From positions 23,731-87,730 of the forward strand of contig JASCOV010000014.1 in NCBI GenBank assembly GCA_029960045.1: a DNA stretch of 64,000 bases, written 5' to 3'. Source of the DNA: Flavobacteriaceae bacterium PS02293. Lineage in GTDB: Bacteria > Bacteroidota > Bacteroidia > Flavobacteriales > Weeksellaceae. Shown here piece after piece: positions 33,082-40,717 of the stretch (its first letter is position 1; the number at the start of each line of letters is the position of its first letter). The position numbers and the translations under genes were made by a program. The notes under the pieces were generated by a model, which did not search any database, was not told where the DNA came from, and saw only the letters and a list, made by a program, of their open reading frames with translations.

Positions 33082-33621
33082 ATGAAAAAACTATTATTAT
33101 TTTTACTTATTTCCGGCTTTACTTTCGGACAAAACACTGCAAAAGATACATTATTGGTCAACGGCACTCAACCAGCATCAATCCTAAAAATCAATAATAA
33201 TAAAATCTACATTGCACAAAATAAAGAACTGCAAACTTCTTACAAGCTAGAAAAAGATGGCTCATTAGTTTCTGCTGGTGTTCCTTACATTTCTGTAAAA
33301 GTAGATAAAAATCCACTGAAACAGAATGTGAGTCTTTTTATTACAAAAGCATTTGACCAGGTAAAAATAACAGATCTTGAAAGTAAAGAGATTGTGCAAT
33401 CTGGAGATAAAAGTGTATTTATTAAAACCTCAACAAAACCTCAACAGAAAAAACAATTTATGACAGCATTATATCCGTTGTCAGATCGGTTAATAACATT
33501 AGATTTTGCTTTCGATTATAAAGATGAAGATGATAAGTCTAATAAATATTATGCAGTCCGGGATATAATAGAAAACGGCTTTATGGTATTGGAAAATTAC
33601 TATACCGTTCACAAGCAGTAA
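33082..33621 (+). CDS. secreted or periplasmic phage-encoded protein
   Basis: 179 residues with a clear signal peptide MKKLLLFLLISGFTFGQ. The mature part is beta-rich (ILKINNNKIYIAQNKEL, VKVDKNPLKQNVSLFITKAF). It sits among small accessory genes before the packaging block, the usual place for lysogenic conversion or superinfection genes. Function unknown. Confidence 0.7.
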   Translation: MKKLLLFLLISGFTFGQNTAKDTLLVNGTQPASILKINNNKIYIAQNKELQTSYKLEKDGSLVSAGVPYISVKVDKNPLKQNVSLFITKAFDQVKITDLESKEIVQSGDKSVFIKTSTKPQQKKQFMTALYPLSDRLITLDFAFDYKDEDDKSNKYYAVRDIIENGFMVLENYYTVHKQ

Positions 33622-33628
33622 AGCCAAC

Positions 33629-33659
33629 TTGCAAGAATGAAAACTACTTTTTATTTTTG
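33629..33659 (+). promoter_or_regulatory. promoter with almost no 5' UTR
   Basis: TTG (33629-33631), 20 nt, TATTTTTG (33652-33659). The ATG at 33664 lies where transcription should start, suggesting a leaderless or near-leaderless mRNA. Confidence 0.5.
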
Positions 33660-33663
33660 CTGT

Positions 33664-33849
33664 ATGACCAGAAAAGACCGAATTAAAACAAGAAATGAGA
33701 AAGTAAGGGATTACTTTTCCAATTTAGAAAAAAAATATCCGCAATGGAAACTATCTGCTTTACTTGAAGAAACTGCTAACCAGTTCCTGCCAATCTCTCC
33801 AGCAACCGTTTCTGCGATACTTAAAGAGTCTGGATGTTATTCAGAATAA
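33664..33849 (+). CDS. small helix-turn-helix-like phage protein
   Basis: 61 residues from ATG 33664. LSALLEETANQFLPISPATVSAILKESG reads as a helix-turn-helix. It has its own promoter and terminator, suggesting a separately expressed regulator, perhaps of the late genes. No family recognised. Confidence 0.6.
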   Translation: MTRKDRIKTRNEKVRDYFSNLEKKYPQWKLSALLEETANQFLPISPATVSAILKESGCYSE

Positions 33850-33857
33850 ACCATTTA

Positions 33858-33888
33858 AAAAGCGTTTAAAAATCATTTAAACGCTTTT
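33858..33888 (+). terminator. intrinsic terminator
   Basis: AAAAGCGTTTAAA and TTTAAACGCTTTT, 13 bp perfect, loop AATCA, followed by CTTATT. Confidence 0.85.
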
Positions 33889-33905
33889 CTTATTAAAAAA
33901 AGTTA

Positions 33906-33913
33906 TAACTTTG
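33906..33913 (+). promoter_or_regulatory. -7 element of the 63-codon gene
   Basis: TAACTTTG ends 7 nt before the ATG at 33921, again leaving little or no 5' UTR. No convincing -33 TTG. Confidence 0.45.
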
Positions 33914-33920
33914 TACGATC

Positions 33921-34112
33921 ATGACACTTGAAGAGTTTTATACCAAAAAATCAAACTTAAAAGCACCTGAAGGATTAGATTTCCTTCAGAGACGTAATTG
34001 GTATATTACAGAAAAACAAAAACTTCAGGAACAATTATCATCAGATGATTTGAAAATTGTTCTTGAAAACCAGAAAGAATGGCAAAATAAAGTAGATTCG
34101 TCCATTCTTTAG
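33921..34112 (+). CDS. hypothetical phage protein
   Basis: 63 residues (MTLEEFYTKKSNLKAPEGLD...), helical and charged. It converges on the minor-head gene and their stop codons overlap by four bases. Confidence 0.6.
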   Translation: MTLEEFYTKKSNLKAPEGLDFLQRRNWYITEKQKLQEQLSSDDLKIVLENQKEWQNKVDSSIL

Positions 34113-35425
34113 ATCTCTTCCATTTCGATGTGGACGATTCCGTCATCATATTCTGTGAAATTTGTCACTCTAAATTCCTGTCCAGCTTTAAACAAAATTT
34201 CTTTTTCGCTGCTACTTGCAGATAAATTTTCCACATTTGTTCCTGTTTTCGATTTTATAGAAAATGATACATTACCTCCAAATGCTTCTGATTCATCGTA
34301 TGATGAGGAAAGAAAAGTTTTTTCAATGTGTGGTTTTCCGCTTTCAAATGACTTTTTATATACATTTAAGATTTCTGAATCTTTAACATAGGTACCTCGG
34401 TACACCATACCTTCAAATTTATCCGGCATTTCATCCAGACCTTTATTAATAGTTCTTGTGAGAGCTTCATAATATTGTTTTGTAAATCCGTCTTTTTTAT
34501 CAAAATCTATTTTGATACCTCTATTGAATTTATTAATGTCTTCATAATATGATTTTGTGTATAATCTCACAGAACTAATTTTTTCGGGATCTATGTCCGG
34601 GTATTTGCTGTGATATTCTTCATCCAGATTCTTTAATGCATTAGAAAATTTTCTGTTTTTATGTAGAATTTTGTAATCTTCTTTGTCCGTAAACTTCTCC
34701 AAATTTTCTATCGCTTCCTTCTTACCCGCTTTTGTGAGTTTTTCTTCATACGCAGAACCTCCAAAAATTTCTCCAGTCTTACCAGGATTATTCTGGAACT
34801 CAATTTTCATTTGCAAACCGCCTTTTATCTCGGTTGGCTCTTCGTCAGTTTGCTCAATATTGCATCTGCATCCCCAATCAAGAGGCGGCGTGTTTGAATC
34901 CCAAAACGGATCATTAAAAGGTCTGATTGTTCCATCAAGAACTTTATGCTCAGGACGCACACGTGCATCGTGTACGGAGACTAATTTCACATTAGGATAA
35001 AGATCTACATCTTGTTCGAATTCTTTCCATTTCTGAGCCATATTGGCGTTTGCAATGGTCTGATGTCTTTCAGTTTCTAACCAACGATAATTATAATCAT
35101 CGGATATTTTCAGAGCTCCTTTTTTAAATTCTGATTTCGGAGTTAATTTACCATCTGTTGTTAAAAGATTTTCTAAGTCATTTTTGAATGATGTCTCTTT
35201 GAAGGCTGAAAACTTACCAATACTAGTTTTTAAAGAGTCTGCAAGTTCTTTATCATAGTGTTCTACTTTCGGACTGTAACCGACATCAACACTAGCTGAT
35301 AATTTCTCATTATAATAGTTCCAAAGTTTTTGACGGTTGACAAAAGAAACATTCTTTTCATTGAACATTTCCTCTATGTACTTTTCTATAAGCCCGCTCA
35401 AACCAAAATCAGCAGTAAGTTTCAC
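34109..35425 (-). CDS. MuF-type minor head protein with C-terminal ADP-ribosyltransferase domain
   Basis: 438 residues from a GTG at 35425; no ATG is available. Residues ~1-200 are the Mu gpF/SPP1 gp7 head-morphogenesis domain (ETERHQTIANANMAQKW, VSVHDARVRPEHKVLDGTIRP, PPLDWGCRCN). Residues ~285-438 match an R-S-E ADP-ribosyltransferase: Arg343 in VYRGTYV, Ser373-375 in KTFLSSS, Glu407 and Glu409 in SSSEKEILFKAGQEF. MuF proteins sit at the portal and can enter the cell with the DNA, so the ART may modify host proteins on infection (inference). The frame continues open upstream to the end of the portal gene, in its -1 frame. Confidence 0.88.
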   Translation of the reverse strand: MKLTADFGLSGLIEKYIEEMFNEKNVSFVNRQKLWNYYNEKLSASVDVGYSPKVEHYDKELADSLKTSIGKFSAFKETSFKNDLENLLTTDGKLTPKSEFKKGALKISDDYNYRWLETERHQTIANANMAQKWKEFEQDVDLYPNVKLVSVHDARVRPEHKVLDGTIRPFNDPFWDSNTPPLDWGCRCNIEQTDEEPTEIKGGLQMKIEFQNNPGKTGEIFGGSAYEEKLTKAGKKEAIENLEKFTDKEDYKILHKNRKFSNALKNLDEEYHSKYPDIDPEKISSVRLYTKSYYEDINKFNRGIKIDFDKKDGFTKQYYEALTRTINKGLDEMPDKFEGMVYRGTYVKDSEILNVYKKSFESGKPHIEKTFLSSSYDESEAFGGNVSFSIKSKTGTNVENLSASSSEKEILFKAGQEFRVTNFTEYDDGIVHIEMEEI

Positions 35426-35475
35426 TGCTTCGTGACCAGCGTTGCATTTCGAACGATAGTTAAGTTGGAGCAGGC

Positions 35476-36708
35476 TTAATCCTTTTTTGGTGGTTCTGGT
35501 TGCTTTTCCGTTGCAGTGGCTGGCATACTTTCGATTTCAGTTCCATACACTTCTTCGATGTAAGATTGTTTCAAAATATAGCCTGCTTTCAAAAACACAT
35601 CATCAATTTTAATTTGTGATGTGGTATCCTTTGTTTGCGCTACTGCAAATTTATAACCGTCCGGAATCTTATAACCGAAAAATCTCATTGCTGGAAGTAG
35701 CTGATCATTTAAGATGGAAAGCATTTTCTTTTCATCTGCAAAAATAAGTTCTCCCAAAGTGTTTTCGTGAACCGTTCCTTGTGCTTTTGATCCACCGTTT
35801 TCGGTCGTCATTGTCTGATGTAGAACTAACATTGATAATTCTTCACGCAATGCTTTAATCTTCTGATAAAAGACATTAAAAGCATCACCTTTGCTGTTTT
35901 CCTTGATTTCGATTTCCGTACCGATTGGAAAAACGCCATACGGTGCCGATCCCATTTCTTCCAACCAACCTGCAACCTCAGTTTTTACCGATTCAGATTG
36001 TGATGCGATTTTTGCGATACGAATAGGAACTCCAAAAAGTTCCTCGAACTCATCCCAAGATCCCCATGAGTGACGTTTTAATATTGTGTATGGTGCCGCC
36101 TTTTCCAAAAGTCCTACCGAATCGTACATTTGTACCTCAATTAAGTAAAACGGAACGTCACGATATGGGATTCCTTTGTTGCTGTTTGTGTCCGGAACAA
36201 ACAAACCAAGTTCCGGAATGATATTGGATTTTTCCAGATCTTTGATTTTCAATATTTCACCGGGCTTAATGTCTTTCATCCATATCACACCAGTGCCGAA
36301 ATAGGTTGTTTCGTGAGTGCTTTGGATAAAGCTTTCAAACCACGATTTTTCTTTTATAAACTTGGTGCAATTATCATCTTTTTTACCTTCAGCATCAACA
36401 ATAATATATTCTTTATTGGTGGTTCTGAAAGTTCTATTTTGCGTTATTCCTGTTAACTGACCATCTAATAAAATATCTGCGTAGACCTCCTGTAGTAAAT
36501 AATTTTGTGGATTCTCAGAACTGTATCGCATTTGTCTTGCACGCTGCCAGTCGCTGATTTCTTTTCGCCAAAGTCTTTTATTATGACGAATGACGTCAAG
36601 CATTAGATTTGTGACCTTTTTGACATCATTTACATCTTTGCCAGCAAGCTTCAAAGGTTTGTATAATAAGTTACCGGATATATCGGTTGTATTTTGTGTA
36701 TAGTTCAT
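35476..36708 (-). CDS. portal protein, DUF935 (Mu gp29-like)
   Basis: 410 residues. Conserved segments are DGQLTGITQNRTFRTTNKEYIIV, AAPYTILKRHSWGSWDEFEELFGVPIRIAK, and VLHQTMTTENGGSKAQGTVHENTLGELIFADEKKM. It forms the dodecameric channel at the head vertex. The last codons are CCA AAA AAG GAT TAA: a slippery A AAA AAG heptamer (35488-35482) one codon before the stop, with the MuF-ART gene in the -1 frame. Confidence 0.93.
   Translation of the reverse strand: MNYTQNTTDISGNLLYKPLKLAGKDVNDVKKVTNLMLDVIRHNKRLWRKEISDWQRARQMRYSSENPQNYLLQEVYADILLDGQLTGITQNRTFRTTNKEYIIVDAEGKKDDNCTKFIKEKSWFESFIQSTHETTYFGTGVIWMKDIKPGEILKIKDLEKSNIIPELGLFVPDTNSNKGIPYRDVPFYLIEVQMYDSVGLLEKAAPYTILKRHSWGSWDEFEELFGVPIRIAKIASQSESVKTEVAGWLEEMGSAPYGVFPIGTEIEIKENSKGDAFNVFYQKIKALREELSMLVLHQTMTTENGGSKAQGTVHENTLGELIFADEKKMLSILNDQLLPAMRFFGYKIPDGYKFAVAQTKDTTSQIKIDDVFLKAGYILKQSYIEEVYGTEIESMPATATEKQPEPPKKD
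35482..35488 (-). other. candidate -1 ribosomal frameshift site (portal to MuF-ART)
   Basis: In-frame A AAA AAG, one sense codon before the portal stop. After a -1 slip the frame GGA TTA AGC CTG... stays open for 19 codons to the GTG at 35425 and through the whole MuF-ART gene. No strong downstream stem-loop was seen. Confidence 0.5.
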
Positions 36709-37196
36709 TGGAATAATTGATCTAATGTTCTTTTAATTTTGTCTGCTATTTTGCCATCCAGATAAGCGGATTTTCCTATAAATTGTCGTTTTGGCAAATG
36801 CTCGCCACCTTCATTGTGAAATTCTCCATACTCTTTATAAGTCGTAAAAATAACTTGCAGTTTTTCCCGTCTGGTGTGGAAAGAATTTCGCAGTTTATCA
36901 CCACCAGTATTGTGACCCGTTAGAATCGCTCTGCCTTGATTTTCTCTACCAAACTTTGTGAGATCTCCGGCATTTCCTTTTCTGTTAGTTCTGTACCTTG
37001 TCAGATCTCTGCCTTTTCTATCAGTGGTTTTACGTTCATCCCATTTTTTAAAACTTGTGTCTGTAAATCCTTGATCTTGAAAGTTTTTAGTAATAAAGTT
37101 TTTACCTTCAACTTCAATAATTCTCAATGCTTTATCAGGAATTTTTTCGGCAGCTTGATTGAGTAAATTTTGCAGATCTCCTAAACTACCAGCCAT
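36705..37196 (-). CDS. phage virion morphogenesis protein (Mu gpG-like)
   Basis: 163 residues. The pattern SLGDLQNLLNQAAEKIPDKALRIIEVEGKNFITKNFQDQGF and the C-terminal EYGEFHNEGGEHLPKRQFIGKSAYL match the gpG/tail-completion family. Acts in head completion or head-tail joining. It overlaps the portal start (ATGA). Confidence 0.88.
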   Translation of the reverse strand: MAGSLGDLQNLLNQAAEKIPDKALRIIEVEGKNFITKNFQDQGFTDTSFKKWDERKTTDRKGRDLTRYRTNRKGNAGDLTKFGRENQGRAILTGHNTGGDKLRNSFHTRREKLQVIFTTYKEYGEFHNEGGEHLPKRQFIGKSAYLDGKIADKIKRTLDQLFQ

Positions 37197-37614
37197 TTGT
37201 ATAAGATTTTCTACTACCTAATTTCATAAACGGGACGGCTTCATCTTCGATGCCATCGCCATCACTATCTTGTAGTTTTGGTGGTAAATCTGCTTTGCGT
37301 TTTCCGGTAGAAAGTTCTTCCAGCCATTTCATTGCTTCATCATAATCAGAAGCATCTAAAACGCCGGGCTTTCTGCGTTTCATCACTTTGTAAAAAACCA
37401 GATCTTTGAGATAATTGAGGACAGTTCTCGAACGGCTTTCACCTTCTTTGCTGAATATCGAATTTATATCATAATAAGAACCTAGATTGGTTTTCATTAT
37501 ATCAATCTGATCTTTGATGATTTCGTCGATTACTTGATCTTCTGTTCCTTTTAAAATATCAATGAAGGATTTTGGAGCTTCTGTAGAAAGTTCGTCGATA
37601 GTTAGAAATGGCAT
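37186..37614 (-). CDS. DUF1320 family protein (Mu gp36-like)
   Basis: 142 residues from ATG 37614 (MPFLTIDELSTEAPKSF), preferred because a separate small gene ends four bases upstream. The helical pattern IIKDQIDIMKTNLGSYYDINSIF and LKDLVFYKVMKRRKPG match DUF1320, head-tail connector-type proteins of Mu-like phages. An acidic C-terminus includes DSDGDGIEDEA. A longer start at 37653 is possible. Confidence 0.82.
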   Translation of the reverse strand: MPFLTIDELSTEAPKSFIDILKGTEDQVIDEIIKDQIDIMKTNLGSYYDINSIFSKEGESRSRTVLNYLKDLVFYKVMKRRKPGVLDASDYDEAMKWLEELSTGKRKADLPPKLQDSDGDGIEDEAVPFMKLGSRKSYTNGW

Positions 37615-37618
37615 ATCG

Positions 37619-37753
37619 TTATTTTTTAGAATGAGCTTTAAAATATCTGCCATCGCAAATGACAGCTGTGGTAATGGAATGATTATGAAAAACCGGAAAT
37701 CCGAGAATATCAACTCCGATTTGAAAAGCGATCGTTTTTATAATTTTTTTCAT
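37619..37753 (-). CDS. 44-residue phage protein in the packaging block
   Basis: MKKIIKTIAFQIGVDILGFP... to TAA at 37619. It overlaps the upstream stop by four bases (ATGA) and ends four bases before the DUF1320 start. Contiguity on both sides favours a real gene; function unknown. Confidence 0.55.
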   Translation of the reverse strand: MKKIIKTIAFQIGVDILGFPVFHNHSITTAVICDGRYFKAHSKK

Positions 37754-38220
37754 TGCAGACTTATTTTTTTTGTTTGATATCGTGGTGCAATTTTTCTGTA
37801 AATTCTTGTGCTGAAGCTCTGACGATAAGAAAAAATACCGTTCATTGATTGATCCTGTGTTTCATCTTCTGTCTGTTCTAGTGGCTTAAATTGATCGCCT
37901 GAAAGAAATTGTAATTTTTCAGCGATCTCATCCAGCAAATCAATTTCGTTCAAACCATGTTCACCGTCCTCGGTTCCGTTGTGTTGATTCATCCAGCCGT
38001 CACGGCAATACAACACCACATCAACGGACGTCGTGCCTTCTTGGTTTTGCTCTGTCATCGTCTCATAAGAGATTTTATTGATTTTGATGAGAGCTGAAAC
38101 AAACAGATCCGGAAACTTATCGCTTTGCATTTGCTGACGTTCCAAATCCACCAACTCCAATTCTGAAATCGTCATTAAAGCCTCTTTAATTTTTATAAAA
38201 AGTTCCTTTCTTGGTGTCAT
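37750..38220 (-). CDS. phage structural protein, possibly tail-terminator type
   Basis: 156 residues. The layout ELFIKIKEALMTISELELVDLERQQMQ at the start, a middle strand ETMTEQNQEGTTSVDVVLYCRDGW and late beta region SYRQSFSTRIYRKI resemble gp37/minor tail proteins of Mu-like phages. Position between terminase and connector genes fits. Assignment tentative; it overlaps the terminase stop. Confidence 0.6.
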   Translation of the reverse strand: MTPRKELFIKIKEALMTISELELVDLERQQMQSDKFPDLFVSALIKINKISYETMTEQNQEGTTSVDVVLYCRDGWMNQHNGTEDGEHGLNEIDLLDEIAEKLQFLSGDQFKPLEQTEDETQDQSMNGIFSYRQSFSTRIYRKIAPRYQTKKISLQ

Positions 38221-39806
38221 ATTCTGCGTGCTTTTTTCTTTCCAAAAGATGGTTTGTGGCTCCCTTCCTCTTTGGAGTAACCGAAATATGTCTGTGATAA
38301 TGTGATTGCACGTTCTAATGTATCAGCCGGATCATCTCCGGTTGCCATACCTTTTTCAAATGCTAGAATCCACTTCATAAATAGCTCGAAATCTTTTTTC
38401 GAACGTTCTTTTAAAGATTCGTCCCAGAATAGAATTTTTCTAAATAGGGCATTACCAACACCTGCTGCAATTCTGTTATGTTTGTCTCCTTCTTGTGTCA
38501 GTCCGATAGGAATATTGGGACAATTATTATCTTCAGCAGACTGCATTATAATTGGTGTATAGACAACTTTTTGTGCTGCTGTTGCATCAAAAAATCCCAT
38601 TATATTGTAACCTTTAAGCAAGTATTTTTTAACCCATTCTGCTCTGACTTCCATAGCTGAATTAATCTCACATTTCTGACAAAATACTTCTAGTACAAAA
38701 AGCTTTATTCCTTTGATTCCGAGAAGCACACCAGCTTTTAAATCACCAGGTCCGCTATATGATAAATCCCAATGATCTAATATTCCATCCCATTGTTCAT
38801 TTTCTGCAACTCTAGTATAGATTATAGTTTCAGCTTTAAATAATTTTCCTTCCTCAATCGGATTGTTAAAATCTTCTCTTTGGGATGTAAAATGATCATC
38901 ATCTTCAACAATATCGATTACGTCAGCTCTAGTGTATCTTTCTGGCCAAGAAGGTTCCCAATCTGTTCTTGTTCTGCAATCTTCAGCAGTAATATTTTTT
39001 GTGGCCAGATCAATTCTGCTAATGTCTAAATGTTTACTATCCTTAAATTTTTCTTTTACAAAATCCATCAGACCATCTTTCACGATGTAATTATTAGGAA
39101 GTATCAATCTGCCTCGTTCTTTGTGAAATGCTTTTTTAAGATCTCCAGTAATTTTTTCACCGTACTTTCTAACCATTTCCGGGCGTTTTGCTCTGTCACG
39201 ATCTTCACAGTCATCGACACTCGCAAAATCTGGACGGTATTGACCAAATCTTAAACCTCTAAAAGGTTGGTTTAATCCTAGCGATTTGAAAAACCTTCCA
39301 TCCTTTGTTTGAAATTCTCCATCAGCCCAATTTCCGTAACTCAATTGCTCTCCAAAATCCTTGATTAGCCTTTCATTGCTTTCCAGGTGCATTTGTAAAT
39401 CACTAAGCAATATTTTTGAAAGACCTTCATTAGCTCCAATTAAAACAGCGAAAAATAACTCGTCGTTTTCTTTGAGGTGCAAAATATTTCCTACGTTGGT
39501 GTGAATAGATTTTGCGGCTCCACGGTACCATTCTCGGAATTGACGGATTTTATTATCATTAAAAACTTTCTCGTAACTTTTTTGATGAAACTGAGAACTC
39601 GGAGCATCAGCCAAAGGAAGTCCGGAATTAACACCAAAATAATAATCGAAGAATTCTATATAATTCTGCGGTTTTAAAAGGCGTTTAATTCGTTCTTGCT
39701 GTTGATCGGTACTTTCATTTTCCAAGGATTGGGATGTTGCATCCTTAATCATTTTTGAAAGCATAAAGTACCGTTCCTTTGCTTCTTTCAGTTCGGTTTT
39801 AGTCAT
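38217..39806 (-). CDS. terminase large subunit (Mu gp28-like)
   Basis: 529 residues. An N-terminal ATPase region has a Walker A-like EWYRGAAKSIHTNVGN near residues 90-105 and FFAVLIGANEGLSKILLSDLQ. YRPDFASVDDCEDRDRAKRPEMV follows, and the nuclease-like C-terminal half includes WDLSYSGPGDLKAGVLLGIKG. It translocates DNA into the prohead. It overlaps the small subunit gene by eight bases. Confidence 0.9.
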   Translation of the reverse strand: MTKTELKEAKERYFMLSKMIKDATSQSLENESTDQQQERIKRLLKPQNYIEFFDYYFGVNSGLPLADAPSSQFHQKSYEKVFNDNKIRQFREWYRGAAKSIHTNVGNILHLKENDELFFAVLIGANEGLSKILLSDLQMHLESNERLIKDFGEQLSYGNWADGEFQTKDGRFFKSLGLNQPFRGLRFGQYRPDFASVDDCEDRDRAKRPEMVRKYGEKITGDLKKAFHKERGRLILPNNYIVKDGLMDFVKEKFKDSKHLDISRIDLATKNITAEDCRTRTDWEPSWPERYTRADVIDIVEDDDHFTSQREDFNNPIEEGKLFKAETIIYTRVAENEQWDGILDHWDLSYSGPGDLKAGVLLGIKGIKLFVLEVFCQKCEINSAMEVRAEWVKKYLLKGYNIMGFFDATAAQKVVYTPIIMQSAEDNNCPNIPIGLTQEGDKHNRIAAGVGNALFRKILFWDESLKERSKKDFELFMKWILAFEKGMATGDDPADTLERAITLSQTYFGYSKEEGSHKPSFGKKKARRI

Positions 39807-40266
39807 TTTGCAAAAGTTCTGTTACATAGCTGTCAAAATGTGGTCTCATCTCTTTCAATAATTCTAATAGTGCATCCCGTTTTTTGCCGATATTTTTTCC
39901 CGCTTTTTCAAGCATATAGGAAGAAAAACCGTCGATACTTTCCATTGTGTATAAAGCAATCTTTTTGCTGTCAGTAATCCGGTCAAACGCTGCTACAACT
40001 TTCGAAACGTCATCAGCCTTGTAAGGCAATTTTTCACCTTTCTCAATCGCTAATGCCATTTTTAGAGTTAATTTTCTAATGTTGGAAGGCTTCAAAGAGG
40101 CTAATTCTTTTTCATCTTCCCAGTTACCTTCATCTCTCCATTTCGCTAAAGTTTTTACACCAATCCCAATGATTTCAGAAATGTTTGTAACTGTAAATCC
40201 TTTGACAAAAAGTTCTTTGCCTTGAGATCTTTTATAGTCTGCATCAGCAGATGTAAGTCTTGCCAT
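39799..40266 (-). CDS. terminase small subunit
   Basis: 155 residues with an N-terminal helix-turn-helix (GFTVTNISEIIGIGVKTLAKWRDEGNWEDE) followed by helical oligomerisation segments. Immediately upstream of the large subunit, as expected. Binds the packaging site near the phage end in Mu-type headful packaging. Confidence 0.85.
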   Translation of the reverse strand: MARLTSADADYKRSQGKELFVKGFTVTNISEIIGIGVKTLAKWRDEGNWEDEKELASLKPSNIRKLTLKMALAIEKGEKLPYKADDVSKVVAAFDRITDSKKIALYTMESIDGFSSYMLEKAGKNIGKKRDALLELLKEMRPHFDSYVTELLQND

Positions 40267-40550
40267 TATTTGATATATTTTGCATCTACGCTGATGGTTC
40301 CCTGTTCTGTGAATGAAATATTGTTGACTTTCAAACCGTCATATTCCAGATTCTTTTTTGCTTCAATCAAAAACTCCATAGGTTCTTCTGTATTGAGCAT
40401 TCGTTCTAAGCCTACTCCAAGTTCCGGACGTTCTTTGTATTCTCCTTTACTGGAAAGCAGGATGTGTTGAACGTGCTGATTATCGCTTTCGCCGATTGCA
40501 AAATCCCCGTTTTTTATTTCGAGATCGTCATTAAACAAAAAGTCTTTCAT
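40266..40550 (-). CDS. gp25/GPW-like baseplate wedge protein
   Basis: 94 residues. GDFAIGESDNQHVQHILLSSKGEYKERPELGVGLERML is the typical gp25-like pattern. It heads the minus-strand packaging block, away from the plus-strand baseplate genes, which is unusual. Divergent from the protease gene. Confidence 0.75.
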   Translation of the reverse strand: MKDFLFNDDLEIKNGDFAIGESDNQHVQHILLSSKGEYKERPELGVGLERMLNTEEPMEFLIEAKKNLEYDGLKVNNISFTEQGTISVDAKYIK

Positions 40551-40717
40551 TGTATTATTTATATCGCAAATTTCCTTTTAATAAGGTGTAATAAAAATTT
40601 GATGTTTAGAGAGTTGGAGAAAATCTTGATACAATCGAAAAATATTTCGATTCCTTAAACGGTGATTTTTTTCGGGGCGGTTAATGCGCCAATTTTGTCT
40701 CCACGATCAGGAACAAA
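40551..40717. promoter_or_regulatory. divergent late promoter region
   Basis: A 167-bp gap between divergent late genes. It contains the palindrome AATCGAAA-AATA-TTTCGATT (40633-40652), a possible activator site, and a CGGGGCGGTT...GCGCC hairpin near 40673-40695. No TANNTTTG box stands out on either strand, consistent with activator-dependent late promoters. Confidence 0.5.

Noticed and set aside
40673..40695. Third tRNA-like element before the protease gene (CGGGGCGGTT...)
   Set aside because: It shares only a short GGGCGGTT with the other two and lacks a TTCGATT T-loop.
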